A stretch of 37,506 nt of DNA from Desulfotignum sp. (GTDB lineage Bacteria; Desulfobacterota; Desulfobacteria; Desulfobacterales; Desulfobacteraceae), in contig JAABTO010000012.1 in NCBI GenBank assembly GCA_011389835.1, positions 1 through 37,506 on the forward strand, read 5' to 3'. Under the pieces are notes generated by a model. That model was not told the DNA's origin. It made no database searches and saw only the letters and a program-made list of their open reading frames with translations. Below are positions 25,514-33,528 of this stretch, piece by piece. Within the stretch, counting starts at the first letter, position 1. The number at the start of each line of letters is the position of its first letter. The translations under genes were made by a program, and so were the position numbers.

Positions 25514-25678
25514 CTACCATTTTTGTCTGATTCGATTTTTCTGATTTGATTTTCTGTCTGATTTTTTCCGATGATCGAGGCGTTCCCGCCGGTCTTCCCA
25601 GCACAGATCCTCTTCCTGGTTTTCCTTGAATTTCGGGGCCTTGTGCCTGAAATGCCGGTTGCTCTCTCTCTGACTCAT
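25514..25678 (-). CDS. 54-residue highly charged protein, first gene of the operon
   Basis: Not in the ORF track because it is short. I translated it by hand: it begins MSQRESNRHFRHKAPKFKEN, contains EEDLCWEDRRERLDH and ends RIRQKW-stop. It is rich in Arg, Lys, His, Asp and Glu, with one Cys and no hydrophobic segment. A strong GGAAGG ribosome site precedes the ATG. It lies 34 bases before the SpeD-like gene and 75 bases after the sigma-54 promoter, so it should be the first translated product. It may be a substrate or carrier of the pathway, an RNA-binding regulator or a leader peptide. I do not recognise a family. Confidence 0.65.
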   Translation of the reverse strand: MSQRESNRHFRHKAPKFKENQEEDLCWEDRRERLDHRKKSDRKSNQKNRIRQKW

Positions 25679-25753
25679 GGGGTACCTTCCTGTTTTTTTT
25701 TGTGCCCGGTGGATGACCGGGTCTGAATCGGTTGTATTTGTGGAACCCGATTA

Positions 25754-25769
25754 AGCAGAAAGTGTGCCA
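25754..25769 (-). promoter_or_regulatory. Sigma-54 (-24/-12) promoter of the SpeD-like operon
   Basis: On the minus strand TGGCACACTTTCTGCT has GG and GC exactly 12 bases apart, differing from the TGGCAC-N5-TTGC consensus by one base. The start would fall near 25743. A sigma-54 activator gene is divergently adjacent, which strengthens the call. Confidence 0.75.
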
Positions 25770-25842
25770 GGGGTTAAATTGTTATTAATTTACTATAAAA
25801 TCAAAAGGTTGCAGGAAATTTTTTGACAGTGGTGTGGAGAAG

Positions 25843-26040
25843 TTTTCGGTATTTTTTTACTTAAAATATAATATTTCGGGTTATGAATACCGAAAATTTT
25901 TCAACCCGGTTTCCGGATACGTCATCCAGTACCTGTATTCAAAGGAATAAAATTCTGTTTTTTCTGGATTTTTTGATAGAACTGCGGTATGTTTTTTTAC
26001 CGGCGTGGAACCGGAAGGCGTGGTGACATTCGGTATTTAT
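25843..26040. repeat. Repeated CGGTATT elements in the divergent control region
   Basis: TTTTCGGTATT (25843-25853) and its exact inverse AATACCGAAAA (25886-25896) form a spaced inverted repeat. Related copies are CGGTATGTTTTTTTAC (25985-26000; compare CGGTATTTTTTTAC at 25847) and TTCGGTATTTAT (26029-26040). All lie 75-270 bases upstream of the sigma-54 promoter, where activator sites are expected. The 396-base stretch 25679-26074 has no gene on either strand that I can support. Confidence 0.6.
25867..25872 (+). promoter_or_regulatory. Possible -10 element for the sigma-54 activator gene
   Basis: A perfect TATAAT lies between the two arms of the CGGTATT inverted repeat, the left arm sitting at the -35 position. 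Binding there could repress the activator gene. No good -35 hexamer is seen, so this is tentative. Confidence 0.35.
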
Positions 26041-26074
26041 TTGCCGGAAATTGTTGAATAAGGAGATCCTGTTT

Positions 26075-27502
26075 GTGCTGACCCGGCTTGTCTGTGCTGT
26101 AAAAGAAAAAAAACTGGCGGCTGCCATTGAAAAACGGCTGGCCCATGCGGATGTCCGGCTCAATATTTTCCATCACCCGGACAATACCTGGCAGGATCTG
26201 GTACGAAGCTGTGCCGATGTGTTTTTGATCAGCCGGACCCTGATCCCAAAGCCAGTGGATGCCAGTGTCGCGATTCTCAACAACCTGCCGGAAAAACCCA
26301 TTACTATTGTTCTGGATGACCGGGAGTCTTCCAAGGCCCATGCCGATCTTCTGGGCGCGGGAGCGGATATGGTGCTTTATGCCGGCCTGCCCCCGGACCG
26401 GCTCGTGGAAGCCATTGAAACCACCCTGGCGTCCCGGCAGCAGTTCTATGATTTGAACCGGTTCGACCACCGGGGCCGGACCCAGCCCCGGCTGCATGAT
26501 TTTACATCCAGCAGCCGGGACATGCAGCTGTTTCTGGAAGAGGTCCGTCAGGTGGTGGCCACGGATGTCACCTTATTGCTCCAGGGAGAGACCGGGGTGG
26601 GAAAAGAGCATCTGTCCAAAGCCATTCACATGGAAAGCCACCGTGCCAAGGGCCCGTTTATTGCTTTGAATATGGCGGCCATTCCGGATCAGCTCATGGA
26701 AAGTGAGTTGTTCGGCCATGAACAGGGCGCGTTCACCGGTGCGGTCCGTTCCCGGAGAGGCGCGTTCGAACTGGCCCATGGGGGCACCCTCTTTCTGGAT
26801 GAGATCGCTGAGATGCCTTTGAAAATGCAGTCCAAGCTCCTCAGGGTGCTTCAGGATTTCGAGTTCACTCCGGTGGGCGGGGAATCTTCTGTGTGGGTGG
26901 ATGTCCGGGTTATCGCCGCCACCAACAAAGATCTGACCCGGGAGGTGGAAAATAAACGATTCCGCCAGGATCTGTATTACCGGCTGGGGGTCATCACCCT
27001 GACCCTGCCGCCGCTGCGCCAGCGCAAAGAGGATATTCCGGGTGTGGCCGAACATTTTCTGATTCAGCAGGTCCAGCGCATGGGGCGGGATATTGAAGGC
27101 TTTTCAGACGATGCGGTTCATGCCCTGTGCGAGTATGCCTGGCCCGGAAACGTCCGGGAACTGATGAACGTGATTGAGCGGGCGGTGTTGCTTTGTCGGT
27201 CGAATCGGATTACACTTAAAGACCTTCCATCCGGATTTCATGCGGCAAAGGAAATGCCCGGAAACGGGAACTGGATGGGTGCGGTGGAAACCGATCCTGA
27301 ACTTGCCTGGGAAGGCCGGACCCTGGAACAGGTCAAATCCCGGGTCGTCACCCGGGTGGAGAAACAATACCTGGAGATGCTGCTGGAGAAAACCCGGGGC
27401 CGGGTGGGGGAAGCCGCCCGATTGGCAGGCATCCATCCCAGGGGCCTGTACGGGAAAATGAAAAAACTGGGCATTGACAAGGATCGGTTCAAATCCGTAT
27501 AA
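26075..27502 (+). CDS. Sigma-54-dependent activator with pseudo-receiver domain
   Basis: A bacterial enhancer-binding protein that opens sigma-54 promoters using ATP. Numbers are from GTG at 26075, chosen because AAGGAG lies 9 bases before it. The track's TTG at 26051 would add a first beta-strand (KEILFVL) and remains possible. Domains: a receiver-like N-terminus (to about 120) in which the phosphorylated Asp is absent ([10 protein letters not shown]); AAA+ core with Walker A GETGVGKE (about 171), GAFTGA (about 218), Walker [13 protein letters not shown] and WPGNVREL; and a Fis-type C-terminal helix-turn-helix ([26 protein letters not shown]). It is divergent from the SpeD-like operon, its likely target. 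Confidence 0.92.
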   Translation: MLTRLVCAVKEKKLAAAIEKRLAHADVRLNIFHHPDNTWQDLVRSCADVFLISRTLIPKPVDASVAILNNLPEKPITIVLDDRESSKAHADLLGAGADMVLYAGLPPDRLVEAIETTLASRQQFYDLNRFDHRGRTQPRLHDFTSSSRDMQLFLEEVRQVVATDVTLLLQGETGVGKEHLSKAIHMESHRAKGPFIALNMAAIPDQLMESELFGHEQGAFTGAVRSRRGAFELAHGGTLFLDEIAEMPLKMQSKLLRVLQDFEFTPVGGESSVWVDVRVIAATNKDLTREVENKRFRQDLYYRLGVITLTLPPLRQRKEDIPGVAEHFLIQQVQRMGRDIEGFSDDAVHALCEYAWPGNVRELMNVIERAVLLCRSNRITLKDLPSGFHAAKEMPGNGNWMGAVETDPELAWEGRTLEQVKSRVVTRVEKQYLEMLLEKTRGRVGEAARLAGIHPRGLYGKMKKLGIDKDRFKSV

Positions 27503-27536
27503 AAAAAGGGCAGTTACTTTCTGACGGAGATGATGT

Positions 27537-28385
27537 ATGACCTTGAGATGGTTGAATTCAAAAACAAGATCCAGACCTTTGATGATCCCTGCCCTGTGTC
27601 TGGTCTTGGCGGTGGCCCTGCTGTATGTCAAACCATTTCTGGCCGGCCGGATATTTCATTATCCGGTTTCGATGCCGGTTCTTTCCGAAAGCCGGCCCGA
27701 TACTGACATTACCATTCTGTATCACGAACGGCCGCCGTATTATGTCACCGGCCCCCTTGGGATTTATGGCTTGTGTGTGGATCCGGTGAAAAAAGCGTTT
27801 TCAGCCTCTGATATCGGCGTTGAATGGGTCAAAATGCCGGCGGCCAGACAGCTGGAGATGTTGAAATCCAATGCCAAAAATATTTGTGCCATCGGCTGGT
27901 TTAAGAATCCTGAACGGAAAAAATTTGCCGTGTATTCCCATGCCCTGTATCAGGACAAGCCGATGATCGCTTTGGCCCGGTCCGATAACCCCCGGCTCAT
28001 ATCCCAGCGCTCTCTGGCTCAGACGCTTGAAAATGAGGCGGTGACACTTTTGCGTAAGGATGGATATTCTTATGGCCAATATATCGATGACATGATTTTG
28101 AAACATGGTCCCCGTCAGGAGATCACCACGGCGGAAAACATCGGTATGCTCAAAATTCTTCATGACGGGCTGGCGGATTATTTTTTCATATCTGAAGAGG
28201 AAGCCGCCGAACTGATCCATACGTCCGGTCTGCTGGCAGACACATTTCAATTCATCCGTTTTACGGATGTCCCGGCGGGAAACAAACGGTATCTGCTGTT
28301 CAGCAAATCAACGGACAAACGTATTGTTGACAGGGTGGATGCCGCCATCATCCAAGTGCGAGCCGGCTCGGCAAAAGAGGAATGA
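27537..28385 (+). CDS. Membrane-anchored solute-binding protein (family 3-like)
   Basis: A 282-residue protein with one N-terminal hydrophobic helix (MIPALCLVLAVALLYVKPFLAG, about 16-37) and a periplasmic domain like amino-acid-type solute-binding proteins: TDITILYHERPPYYVTGPLGIYGLCVDPVKKAF, VKMPAARQLEMLKSNAKNICAIGWFKNPERKKFAVYS and the late ISEEEAAELI. There is no lipobox and no permease gene nearby, so a sensory role is more likely than transport. It sits between the sigma-54 activator (34 bases) and the hybrid kinase (18 bases) and may present a ligand to the kinase. Confidence 0.8.
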   Translation: MTLRWLNSKTRSRPLMIPALCLVLAVALLYVKPFLAGRIFHYPVSMPVLSESRPDTDITILYHERPPYYVTGPLGIYGLCVDPVKKAFSASDIGVEWVKMPAARQLEMLKSNAKNICAIGWFKNPERKKFAVYSHALYQDKPMIALARSDNPRLISQRSLAQTLENEAVTLLRKDGYSYGQYIDDMILKHGPRQEITTAENIGMLKILHDGLADYFFISEEEAAELIHTSGLLADTFQFIRFTDVPAGNKRYLLFSKSTDKRIVDRVDAAIIQVRAGSAKEE

Positions 28386-28403
28386 CATGAGAAGAGGCCT
28401 GTT

Positions 28404-30500
28404 TTGAACCGTAAATATTTTACCGTCATCGCAGCCGCAGCGTTGCTGTTTCTGGTTTTGTACACCACCCTGGTGCTCATTCATGAATACCAGGTCCGGA
28501 AAAAAGCTCATGCCAGAATAGCGGTCCATGCAGATATGATGTCCAGTCTTCTGTGGAACTATAATGAGAAAGCAGCTTCCCAGTATCTGTTTCTTGCCGC
28601 TGAACTGGAAAATTATGCCTCTGTCATGGTGATGGATACCCGGGGAAATGTGTTTCAAAAAGTGTCTAAAGAGCCTTTCCAGGGAATGGAACGGTTTTCC
28701 TCGGCCATCGGACTGATGAACCACCTGCATCCCCTTGAGGCACCGGTCCGGTACAATGACAGGATCATCGGCACCCTTCAGGCAAAACGTATCTGTAAAA
28801 CCATTTATTTTGATGCCATGCTGCTGCTGCTGTTGGTCCTGATATTCATGATTTTTGTGCTTTACACCCGGCTGGCTGGTGAAAAAAAAGTGCTGGAAAA
28901 CCGGGTTGGCGATCGCACCCGAGCGTTATCGGAACTGAACGTGAACCTGCAGGACGAAATCCGTCAGCACAAAGCCGCCAGACAGGCCCTGGAAAAAAGT
29001 GAACAACGGTACCGGGCCTATTTTGAGGAAAATATTGCCGGCGCTTATATTTCAACCCCTTCCGGCCGGCTGATTGACTGCAACCAGAAGTATCTGGATA
29101 TTTTCGGTTTCAGGGACAAGGCCCAGGCCCTGGACACACCCATCAAAGATATTTACGACCATCGTGAAGAGCGGCGGCAGTTTCTGGATGCCCTGGTTGA
29201 AAATAAAAAAGTGTCTGCCTTTGAAACCACATTCCGGAAAATCGACGGCAGCAAAATTCATCTGATCGAAAATGCCGCAGCCGTATTTGATGAAAACGGC
29301 CGTCTGGATCACATCCGGGGATTTCTTCTGGATGTGACGGAAAAACATCGCCTTGAAATGCAACTGATACAGACACAGAAAATGGAGTCCATCGGGCGCC
29401 TGGCCGGCGGGGTGGCCCATGATTTCAACAACATGCTCAATGTGATTCTCGGACATACGGACCTGGCTCTGGACAAGATCGATGCATCCGAGCCGCTGCA
29501 CAACCATCTGCAGCAGATCCGGCATGCCGCCGAGCATTCAACGGATATCACCCGGCAGCTGCTGGCATTTGCCAGAAAACAGACCATTTCTCCAAGGGTT
29601 CTGGATCTGAACAAAACGGTTGAAGGCACGCTCAAAATGCTGCGTCGGCTGATCGGTGAAGATATCGATCTGGTGTGGAAACCGGCGGATCATCCCGGGG
29701 CTGTGAAAATGGATCCGTCACAGATCCACCAGATTCTGGCCAATCTGTGTGTGAACGCCCGGGATGCCATCGAGGGCGTGGGGCGCGTCATCATTGAAAC
29801 CCGAAAGAAACGATTTTATGAACAGGATGATTCGGATCTCCCGGACGCTATTCCAGGCGAATTTGTGATGCTGCGCGTCACTGACGATGGATGCGGCATG
29901 GATCAGCATACCCTGGACAACCTGTTCGATCCCTTTTTCACCACCAAGGAGGTCGGCAAGGGCACGGGCCTGGGATTGTCCACGGTCTATGGCATCGTGA
30001 AACAGAACAACGGGTTCATCCATGTGAATTCACAATTGAACCAGGGATCTTCATTTGATATTTTCCTGCCCTGTTATAAAGATACCGCTGTGACCCATGG
30101 AAGTGATTCCCCTGAGAGTGCTCCGGCCGGCAAAGGAGAGAGTATTCTGGTGGTGGAGGATGAAGTCTCCATCATGGAGCTGCTTGAGACCATGCTCGGA
30201 CAACTGGGATACACCGTGCTGGCCGAATCCTCTCCCCGGGCCGCCCTGGACCTGGTCAAAGCCCATACCGGCCGGATTGACATGCTGATCACGGACGTGA
30301 TCATGCCGGATATGAACGGCCGTGAACTGGCCAGGCAGGTCAGAGAACTGTATCCGGAAATCCGGTTGTTGTTCATGTCCGGCTATCCTGCCGATGTCAT
30401 TGCACAGCAGGGGGTCCTGGACAAAGGTGTTCAGTTCATTCAGAAGCCTTTTTCCATGCAGGATATCGCCATGAAGGTCCATCAGGCCTTAAAGGATTAA
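28404..30500 (+). CDS. Hybrid sensor histidine kinase (TM-PAS-HisKA-HATPase-receiver)
   Basis: A 698-residue membrane kinase. It starts at TTG 28404, with AGAGG 6 bases before it; the nearest upstream ATG frame stops at once. Helix 1 spans residues about 6-27, a periplasmic loop about 28-133, helix 2 about 136-158. After a coiled stretch comes a PAS domain (about 200-315), then GRLAGGVAHDFNN with phosphorylated His339, the ATPase part (NLCVNARDAI, DDGCGMD, GKGTGLGLSTVYGIVKQ) and a C-terminal receiver with phospho-acceptor Asp631 (LITDVIMPDMNG) and KPFS. With the solute-binding protein it probably senses the signal that controls the divergent operon. The phosphorylation route to the pseudo-receiver activator is unclear. 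Confidence 0.93.
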   Translation: MNRKYFTVIAAAALLFLVLYTTLVLIHEYQVRKKAHARIAVHADMMSSLLWNYNEKAASQYLFLAAELENYASVMVMDTRGNVFQKVSKEPFQGMERFSSAIGLMNHLHPLEAPVRYNDRIIGTLQAKRICKTIYFDAMLLLLLVLIFMIFVLYTRLAGEKKVLENRVGDRTRALSELNVNLQDEIRQHKAARQALEKSEQRYRAYFEENIAGAYISTPSGRLIDCNQKYLDIFGFRDKAQALDTPIKDIYDHREERRQFLDALVENKKVSAFETTFRKIDGSKIHLIENAAAVFDENGRLDHIRGFLLDVTEKHRLEMQLIQTQKMESIGRLAGGVAHDFNNMLNVILGHTDLALDKIDASEPLHNHLQQIRHAAEHSTDITRQLLAFARKQTISPRVLDLNKTVEGTLKMLRRLIGEDIDLVWKPADHPGAVKMDPSQIHQILANLCVNARDAIEGVGRVIIETRKKRFYEQDDSDLPDAIPGEFVMLRVTDDGCGMDQHTLDNLFDPFFTTKEVGKGTGLGLSTVYGIVKQNNGFIHVNSQLNQGSSFDIFLPCYKDTAVTHGSDSPESAPAGKGESILVVEDEVSIMELLETMLGQLGYTVLAESSPRAALDLVKAHTGRIDMLITDVIMPDMNGRELARQVRELYPEIRLLFMSGYPADVIAQQGVLDKGVQFIQKPFSMQDIAMKVHQALKD

Positions 30501-31012
30501 ATTTTTCTGTCCGTCTCCTCTAAACTGCATTCATCCGGGTTCTCAAAGCATTGATCCACATCGTTGTGCGATACCGCCCGGGTGTCGACATGTTTGACCA
30601 CCAGCCAGTATCCGATGCTCGTGGCAAATACCACTGCAGCCGTGGCAAACATATAACTTGGTTCCACCACTTTGAAATCCAGGATGATGACTTTCCGGGC
30701 GATAGCCATCAGGGCCGTGGCCATCACGATTTTGACGTGAATCACATCATCCCTGAGATAGATGGTGATGTTGATGAATATTTCAATGGCGATGAGCACG
30801 GCCATGAACGCGCCGAAGGTGGCCAGAATGTCGCTGATATTCATGAGCATGACCGGCGGGGTGCGCAGTTTCATATAGATTTCCCAGGCCACGTCCACCA
30901 CCCCCCAGAGAATCACCAGGGTCATCAGGACCGCCAGACTCCGAACGCTGAAACGGATTAAAACCCGCAGTTTCTGAATCAACGGTTCTTTGGGGTTGTC
31001 CATATCATCCAT
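30497..31012 (-). CDS. PsiE family membrane protein
   Basis: A 171-residue protein with four hydrophobic helices matching the phosphate-starvation-inducible PsiE family: SLAVLMTLVILWGVVDVAWEIY, ISDILATFGAFMAVLIAIEIFINITIYLRDDVIHVKIVMATALMAIARKVIILD and the following MFATAAVVFATSIGYWLV. The role of the family is not settled. The acidic tail (CFENPDECSLEETDRKI) is cytoplasmic. Its stop overlaps the convergent kinase stop. It is the last gene of a leftward run with the YeeE pair. Confidence 0.85.
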   Translation of the reverse strand: MDDMDNPKEPLIQKLRVLIRFSVRSLAVLMTLVILWGVVDVAWEIYMKLRTPPVMLMNISDILATFGAFMAVLIAIEIFINITIYLRDDVIHVKIVMATALMAIARKVIILDFKVVEPSYMFATAAVVFATSIGYWLVVKHVDTRAVSHNDVDQCFENPDECSLEETDRKI

Positions 31013-31041
31013 GGCAGATCCCTTTCAATTTGAAACCGGGT

Positions 31042-31071
31042 GCCGGTGCATACGCATCTGTATGAACCGGC
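31042..31071 (-). terminator. Hairpin after the YeeE pair
   Basis: GCCGGT-G-CATAC and GTATG-A-ACCGGC pair with one internal mismatch and a 6-base loop, 14 bases past the stop at 31085. There is a short TTT beyond it on the minus strand, so it is a weak terminator candidate. Confidence 0.4.
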
Positions 31072-31084
31072 CCCCGGAATGAGG

Positions 31085-31612
31085 TTACAGGCCTTTTTTT
31101 TCAAGCCATCTGAAAAGAAGCAACCCTCCGGCAACTAATATCGGAATAATAATCCAGTGATGGATTCCCAGCACCTGGGGCAGGGTGATCTTGCCCAGAT
31201 CTCCCCAGGTGTAGACGGTTTTCTGGAGTACGGGATAGACTTCCGCAAACACCGCGGCCCCCGCAATCATCCCCAGGATACCCCAGACCGCATCCCAGCG
31301 GCCTTCGCCCAGAGCACCCATGGAGGTGCCGGGGCAGTACCCCAGAAGGCCCCATCCAAGGCCGAATATCAGGCCCCCGATGATGACCGGTCCCAGGATC
31401 GTGGCTTTGATGGACAACGATACCACGCCCAGATCCCTGAGCAGGTAAATCCCCACCATCCCCACCAGCACACTTGAAAGCATGAACTTGACAATGGTCA
31501 TGTCTATGAGCCGCATGGCACCCATCTGTTTGTCGTAGCGCAGCACCCGTCCTTTCTGAAGCAGAAAGCCGAACAGCAGTCCGGTGATCAGTCCGTATAT
31601 GAGCATATCCAT
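31085..31612 (-). CDS. YeeE/YedE family sulfur-compound transporter, second half-size subunit
   Basis: A 175-residue membrane protein starting MDMLIYGLITGLLFGF. The ORF track extends it to 31924, but that extra part is a frame-shifted shadow of the upstream gene. A GGAGG site lies 7 bases before the ATG at 31612. It has about five helices and the family motif GWGLLGYCPGTSMGALGEGRWDAVWGILGM, whose Cys is one of the residues lining the substrate path in the thiosulfate transporter YeeE. It is 11 bases after the first half gene and probably pairs with it to make one transporter. Confidence 0.88.
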   Translation of the reverse strand: MDMLIYGLITGLLFGFLLQKGRVLRYDKQMGAMRLIDMTIVKFMLSSVLVGMVGIYLLRDLGVVSLSIKATILGPVIIGGLIFGLGWGLLGYCPGTSMGALGEGRWDAVWGILGMIAGAAVFAEVYPVLQKTVYTWGDLGKITLPQVLGIHHWIIIPILVAGGLLLFRWLEKKGL

Positions 31613-31623
31613 GGATGGCCTCC

Positions 31624-32136
31624 TTATTTGTAAATCAGTCGGGCGACAAATATGCCGCCGATAAAGAAACAGACGAGCGCGATAAACCCGCTGACCGCCA
31701 GTTGAAGCGTACCGCTCAACCCGTGGCCGCTGGGTCAGCCGCCGGCCAGTCGGGCACCGAACAGCGCCACGGCACCGCCGAAAAACGCGAAGATCGCCCG
31801 TTTGCCGACACTTTGGGCACCGAACCGTTCCGCCCACATGTCCGGCACGGCCTGCAGTTTGAAAGATCCCGATGTGACTGCAGAGATAAAAGCGCCCAGA
31901 ACAATACCAATCATGAACATCCACTGCCAGTCAATTTTGGGCACCACTCTGATGAAATAATCCATCTGCGCCACCCGTTCCGGTCCGAAAAACTGTTCGA
32001 TCATTCCGGCGGTCCGGACAAACGAGGTGGAGGCACCGAAATACTTTCCAGCGATCACCACGGACAAAATCCCCACCACACCGGCAAGGGCCCCGGCCAG
32101 ATAGGGGCTCCATCCGCCATTGTCAGTCTGTTTCAT
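31624..32136 (-). CDS. YeeE/YedE transporter, first half-size subunit, with in-frame TGA (candidate selenocysteine)
   Basis: The ORF track stops this gene at 31735 after 133 residues, ending GARLAGG. The same frame continues past TGA (31735-31737) as PSGHGLSGTLQLAVSGFIALVCFFIGGIFVARLIYK to a TAA at 31624, giving 170 residues. The family motif is GARxAGGC-x-SGHGLSG, so the TGA occupies exactly the conserved Cys position and the conserved sequence resumes directly after it. A hairpin follows (31701-31720). Selenocysteine is the best reading; a nonsense mutation is the alternative. A strong AAAGGAGG precedes the start. In the thiosulfate transporter YeeE such cysteines contact the passing substrate, so Sec is chemically plausible. 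Confidence 0.75.
31701..31720 (-). promoter_or_regulatory. SECIS-like hairpin after the TGA codon
   Basis: On the minus strand GTTGAGCG-GTA-CGC-T-TCAAC folds into an 8-bp stem with one bulged T and a GTA loop. The loop begins 22 bases after the TGA, within the range of bacterial selenocysteine insertion elements, and starts with the expected G. The E. coli fdhF element has a GU loop 19 bases after its UGA and its bulged U on the other side. Confidence 0.5.
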
Positions 32137-32219
32137 GTTTGCCTCCTTTCAGCTGTTGGATTGACTGATTTTTTGAATTCTACGGCAGAAAAGATCGTAT
32201 TGCAAAGGGAAAATATCGG

Positions 32220-33482
32220 TCACATCAGGACCAGTGCCACGGCACAACCCGGAATCATGGCCGCGAGCATCAGCAGCGGCAGTTTGAAATGTACTTTGTA
32301 TCCGGCGATAAAAGCAAATATCACCCCCTTGACCAGGGTGTTGGTCAAACAGGCCAGAAGAATCCCCAGCACCGCCACTTCCGAAGCCAGGTCCTGCCTG
32401 GCGGATCGGGACAGGGACAGCACAATGGCATCCACATCGATCAGTCCGGATACCACGGACAGCACATAGATGCCGGAACTGCCGAACCATTCCTTCATGG
32501 CTTCGGAAAGAAACAGCACCGCCGCCAGAATCAGGCCGAACTGCAATGCCATGCCCAGCTGCAGCGGATTTTTCAGCACCACCGGCTGATGATCTCCGGT
32601 TTCTTTTTGGTCCCGTTGCCACCAGATCCAGGCCAGGGCGCATAACAGGCCGGCGAACATGGTGGCCAGGGGCAGCCACAATGCCTTGAGCAGTCCGGGA
32701 TACACCACAAGCACTTCGATCACCACCCGGATGAACATGATGGCGGCGGCCACCAGGACCCCGGCGGAAAAAACGAGGCTGGTTTTCTGTTCTCTGGCGA
32801 ACCGGGCCAGGCTGATGGTGACGGCCGTGGAAGAGACCATGCCCCCGGCAATGGCGGTGACCAGGGTGCCTTTTTTTTCTCCCACCAGCTGTATAATCAC
32901 ATACCCCAGAAAAGAGATGCCCGAGATCAGTACCACCATCCACCAGGTCCAGTATGGGTTCAATGCTTCCCAGGGACCATATCCCCTGTTGGGCAGCAGC
33001 GGCAGCAGCACCAGGGAAATGATCAGCAGTTTGAGCCCGGAGAAAAAGTCCCTGGGCCGGATGGTCCTGAGCCAGGAATGCAGCTCCGGTTTGTATCCCA
33101 GCAGGGAAATCACGATCACGGTCACGGTCATGGCTGGAATCGGATGTCCGAACGCGGCCCAGGCAGACAGGACAAACGACAGCATCATGGTAAAGGCCGT
33201 GGTGGTGCCCATGTCCTTGTCTGTCCGGGCCTCCAGGATGTGGGCCGCGATGATCAGGGCACACACCCCGGGAAACGCGGCCACCATGAACCAGGGCGTG
33301 GTCTGCTCGGAAATCAGGGCGCAGACCCCTCCCAGCAGGCCGATGAGGCTGAAGGTCCGGATGCCGGCCACCCGTTCCCCTTCATCTTCCTCACGGTCGC
33401 GCCATCCCCGTTCGATACCGATCAAAAGTCCGATAGCCAGGGCGGCCAGCAGTTTGATTGCCAGGTTGTAGGAAGTGTCCAT
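32220..33482 (-). CDS. MgtC/DUF4010 family membrane protein
   Basis: A 420-residue protein with about eleven to twelve hydrophobic helices. The N-terminal part is MgtC/SapB-like (KLLAALAIGLLIGIERGWRDREEDEGERVAGIRTFSLIGLLGGVCALI), including the conserved IGxERG..R and GIRTF motifs. The remainder matches the DUF4010 layout with AIAGGMVSSTAVTISLARFAR and GLIDVDAIVLSLSR. The function is not established; Mg2+-related transport or sensing is often suggested for the MgtC part. It lies 46 bases after the second AEC gene and 83 before the YeeE pair. Confidence 0.86.
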   Translation of the reverse strand: MDTSYNLAIKLLAALAIGLLIGIERGWRDREEDEGERVAGIRTFSLIGLLGGVCALISEQTTPWFMVAAFPGVCALIIAAHILEARTDKDMGTTTAFTMMLSFVLSAWAAFGHPIPAMTVTVIVISLLGYKPELHSWLRTIRPRDFFSGLKLLIISLVLLPLLPNRGYGPWEALNPYWTWWMVVLISGISFLGYVIIQLVGEKKGTLVTAIAGGMVSSTAVTISLARFAREQKTSLVFSAGVLVAAAIMFIRVVIEVLVVYPGLLKALWLPLATMFAGLLCALAWIWWQRDQKETGDHQPVVLKNPLQLGMALQFGLILAAVLFLSEAMKEWFGSSGIYVLSVVSGLIDVDAIVLSLSRSARQDLASEVAVLGILLACLTNTLVKGVIFAFIAGYKVHFKLPLLMLAAMIPGCAVALVLM

Positions 33483-33528
33483 GTCTTGTCTATCTCAGTT
33501 CCGGCCTTTTTTGTCAAGACATCCCGGA

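Noticed and set aside
31735-31737. Simple nonsense mutation or sequencing error in YeeE
   Set aside because: Not excluded, but the TGA falls exactly on the conserved Cys, the frame and motif continue and a suitable hairpin follows, so selenocysteine is preferred.
31085-31924. Long 279-residue ORF covering the second YeeE gene with an Arg/Cys-rich N-terminal extension
   Set aside because: The extension is a shadow of the first YeeE gene in another frame; the ribosome site and family start point to 31612.
32149-33264. 371-residue minus-strand ORF in the DUF4010 region
   Set aside because: It overlaps the DUF4010 gene in another frame and reads as a His/Gly/Arg-rich shadow.
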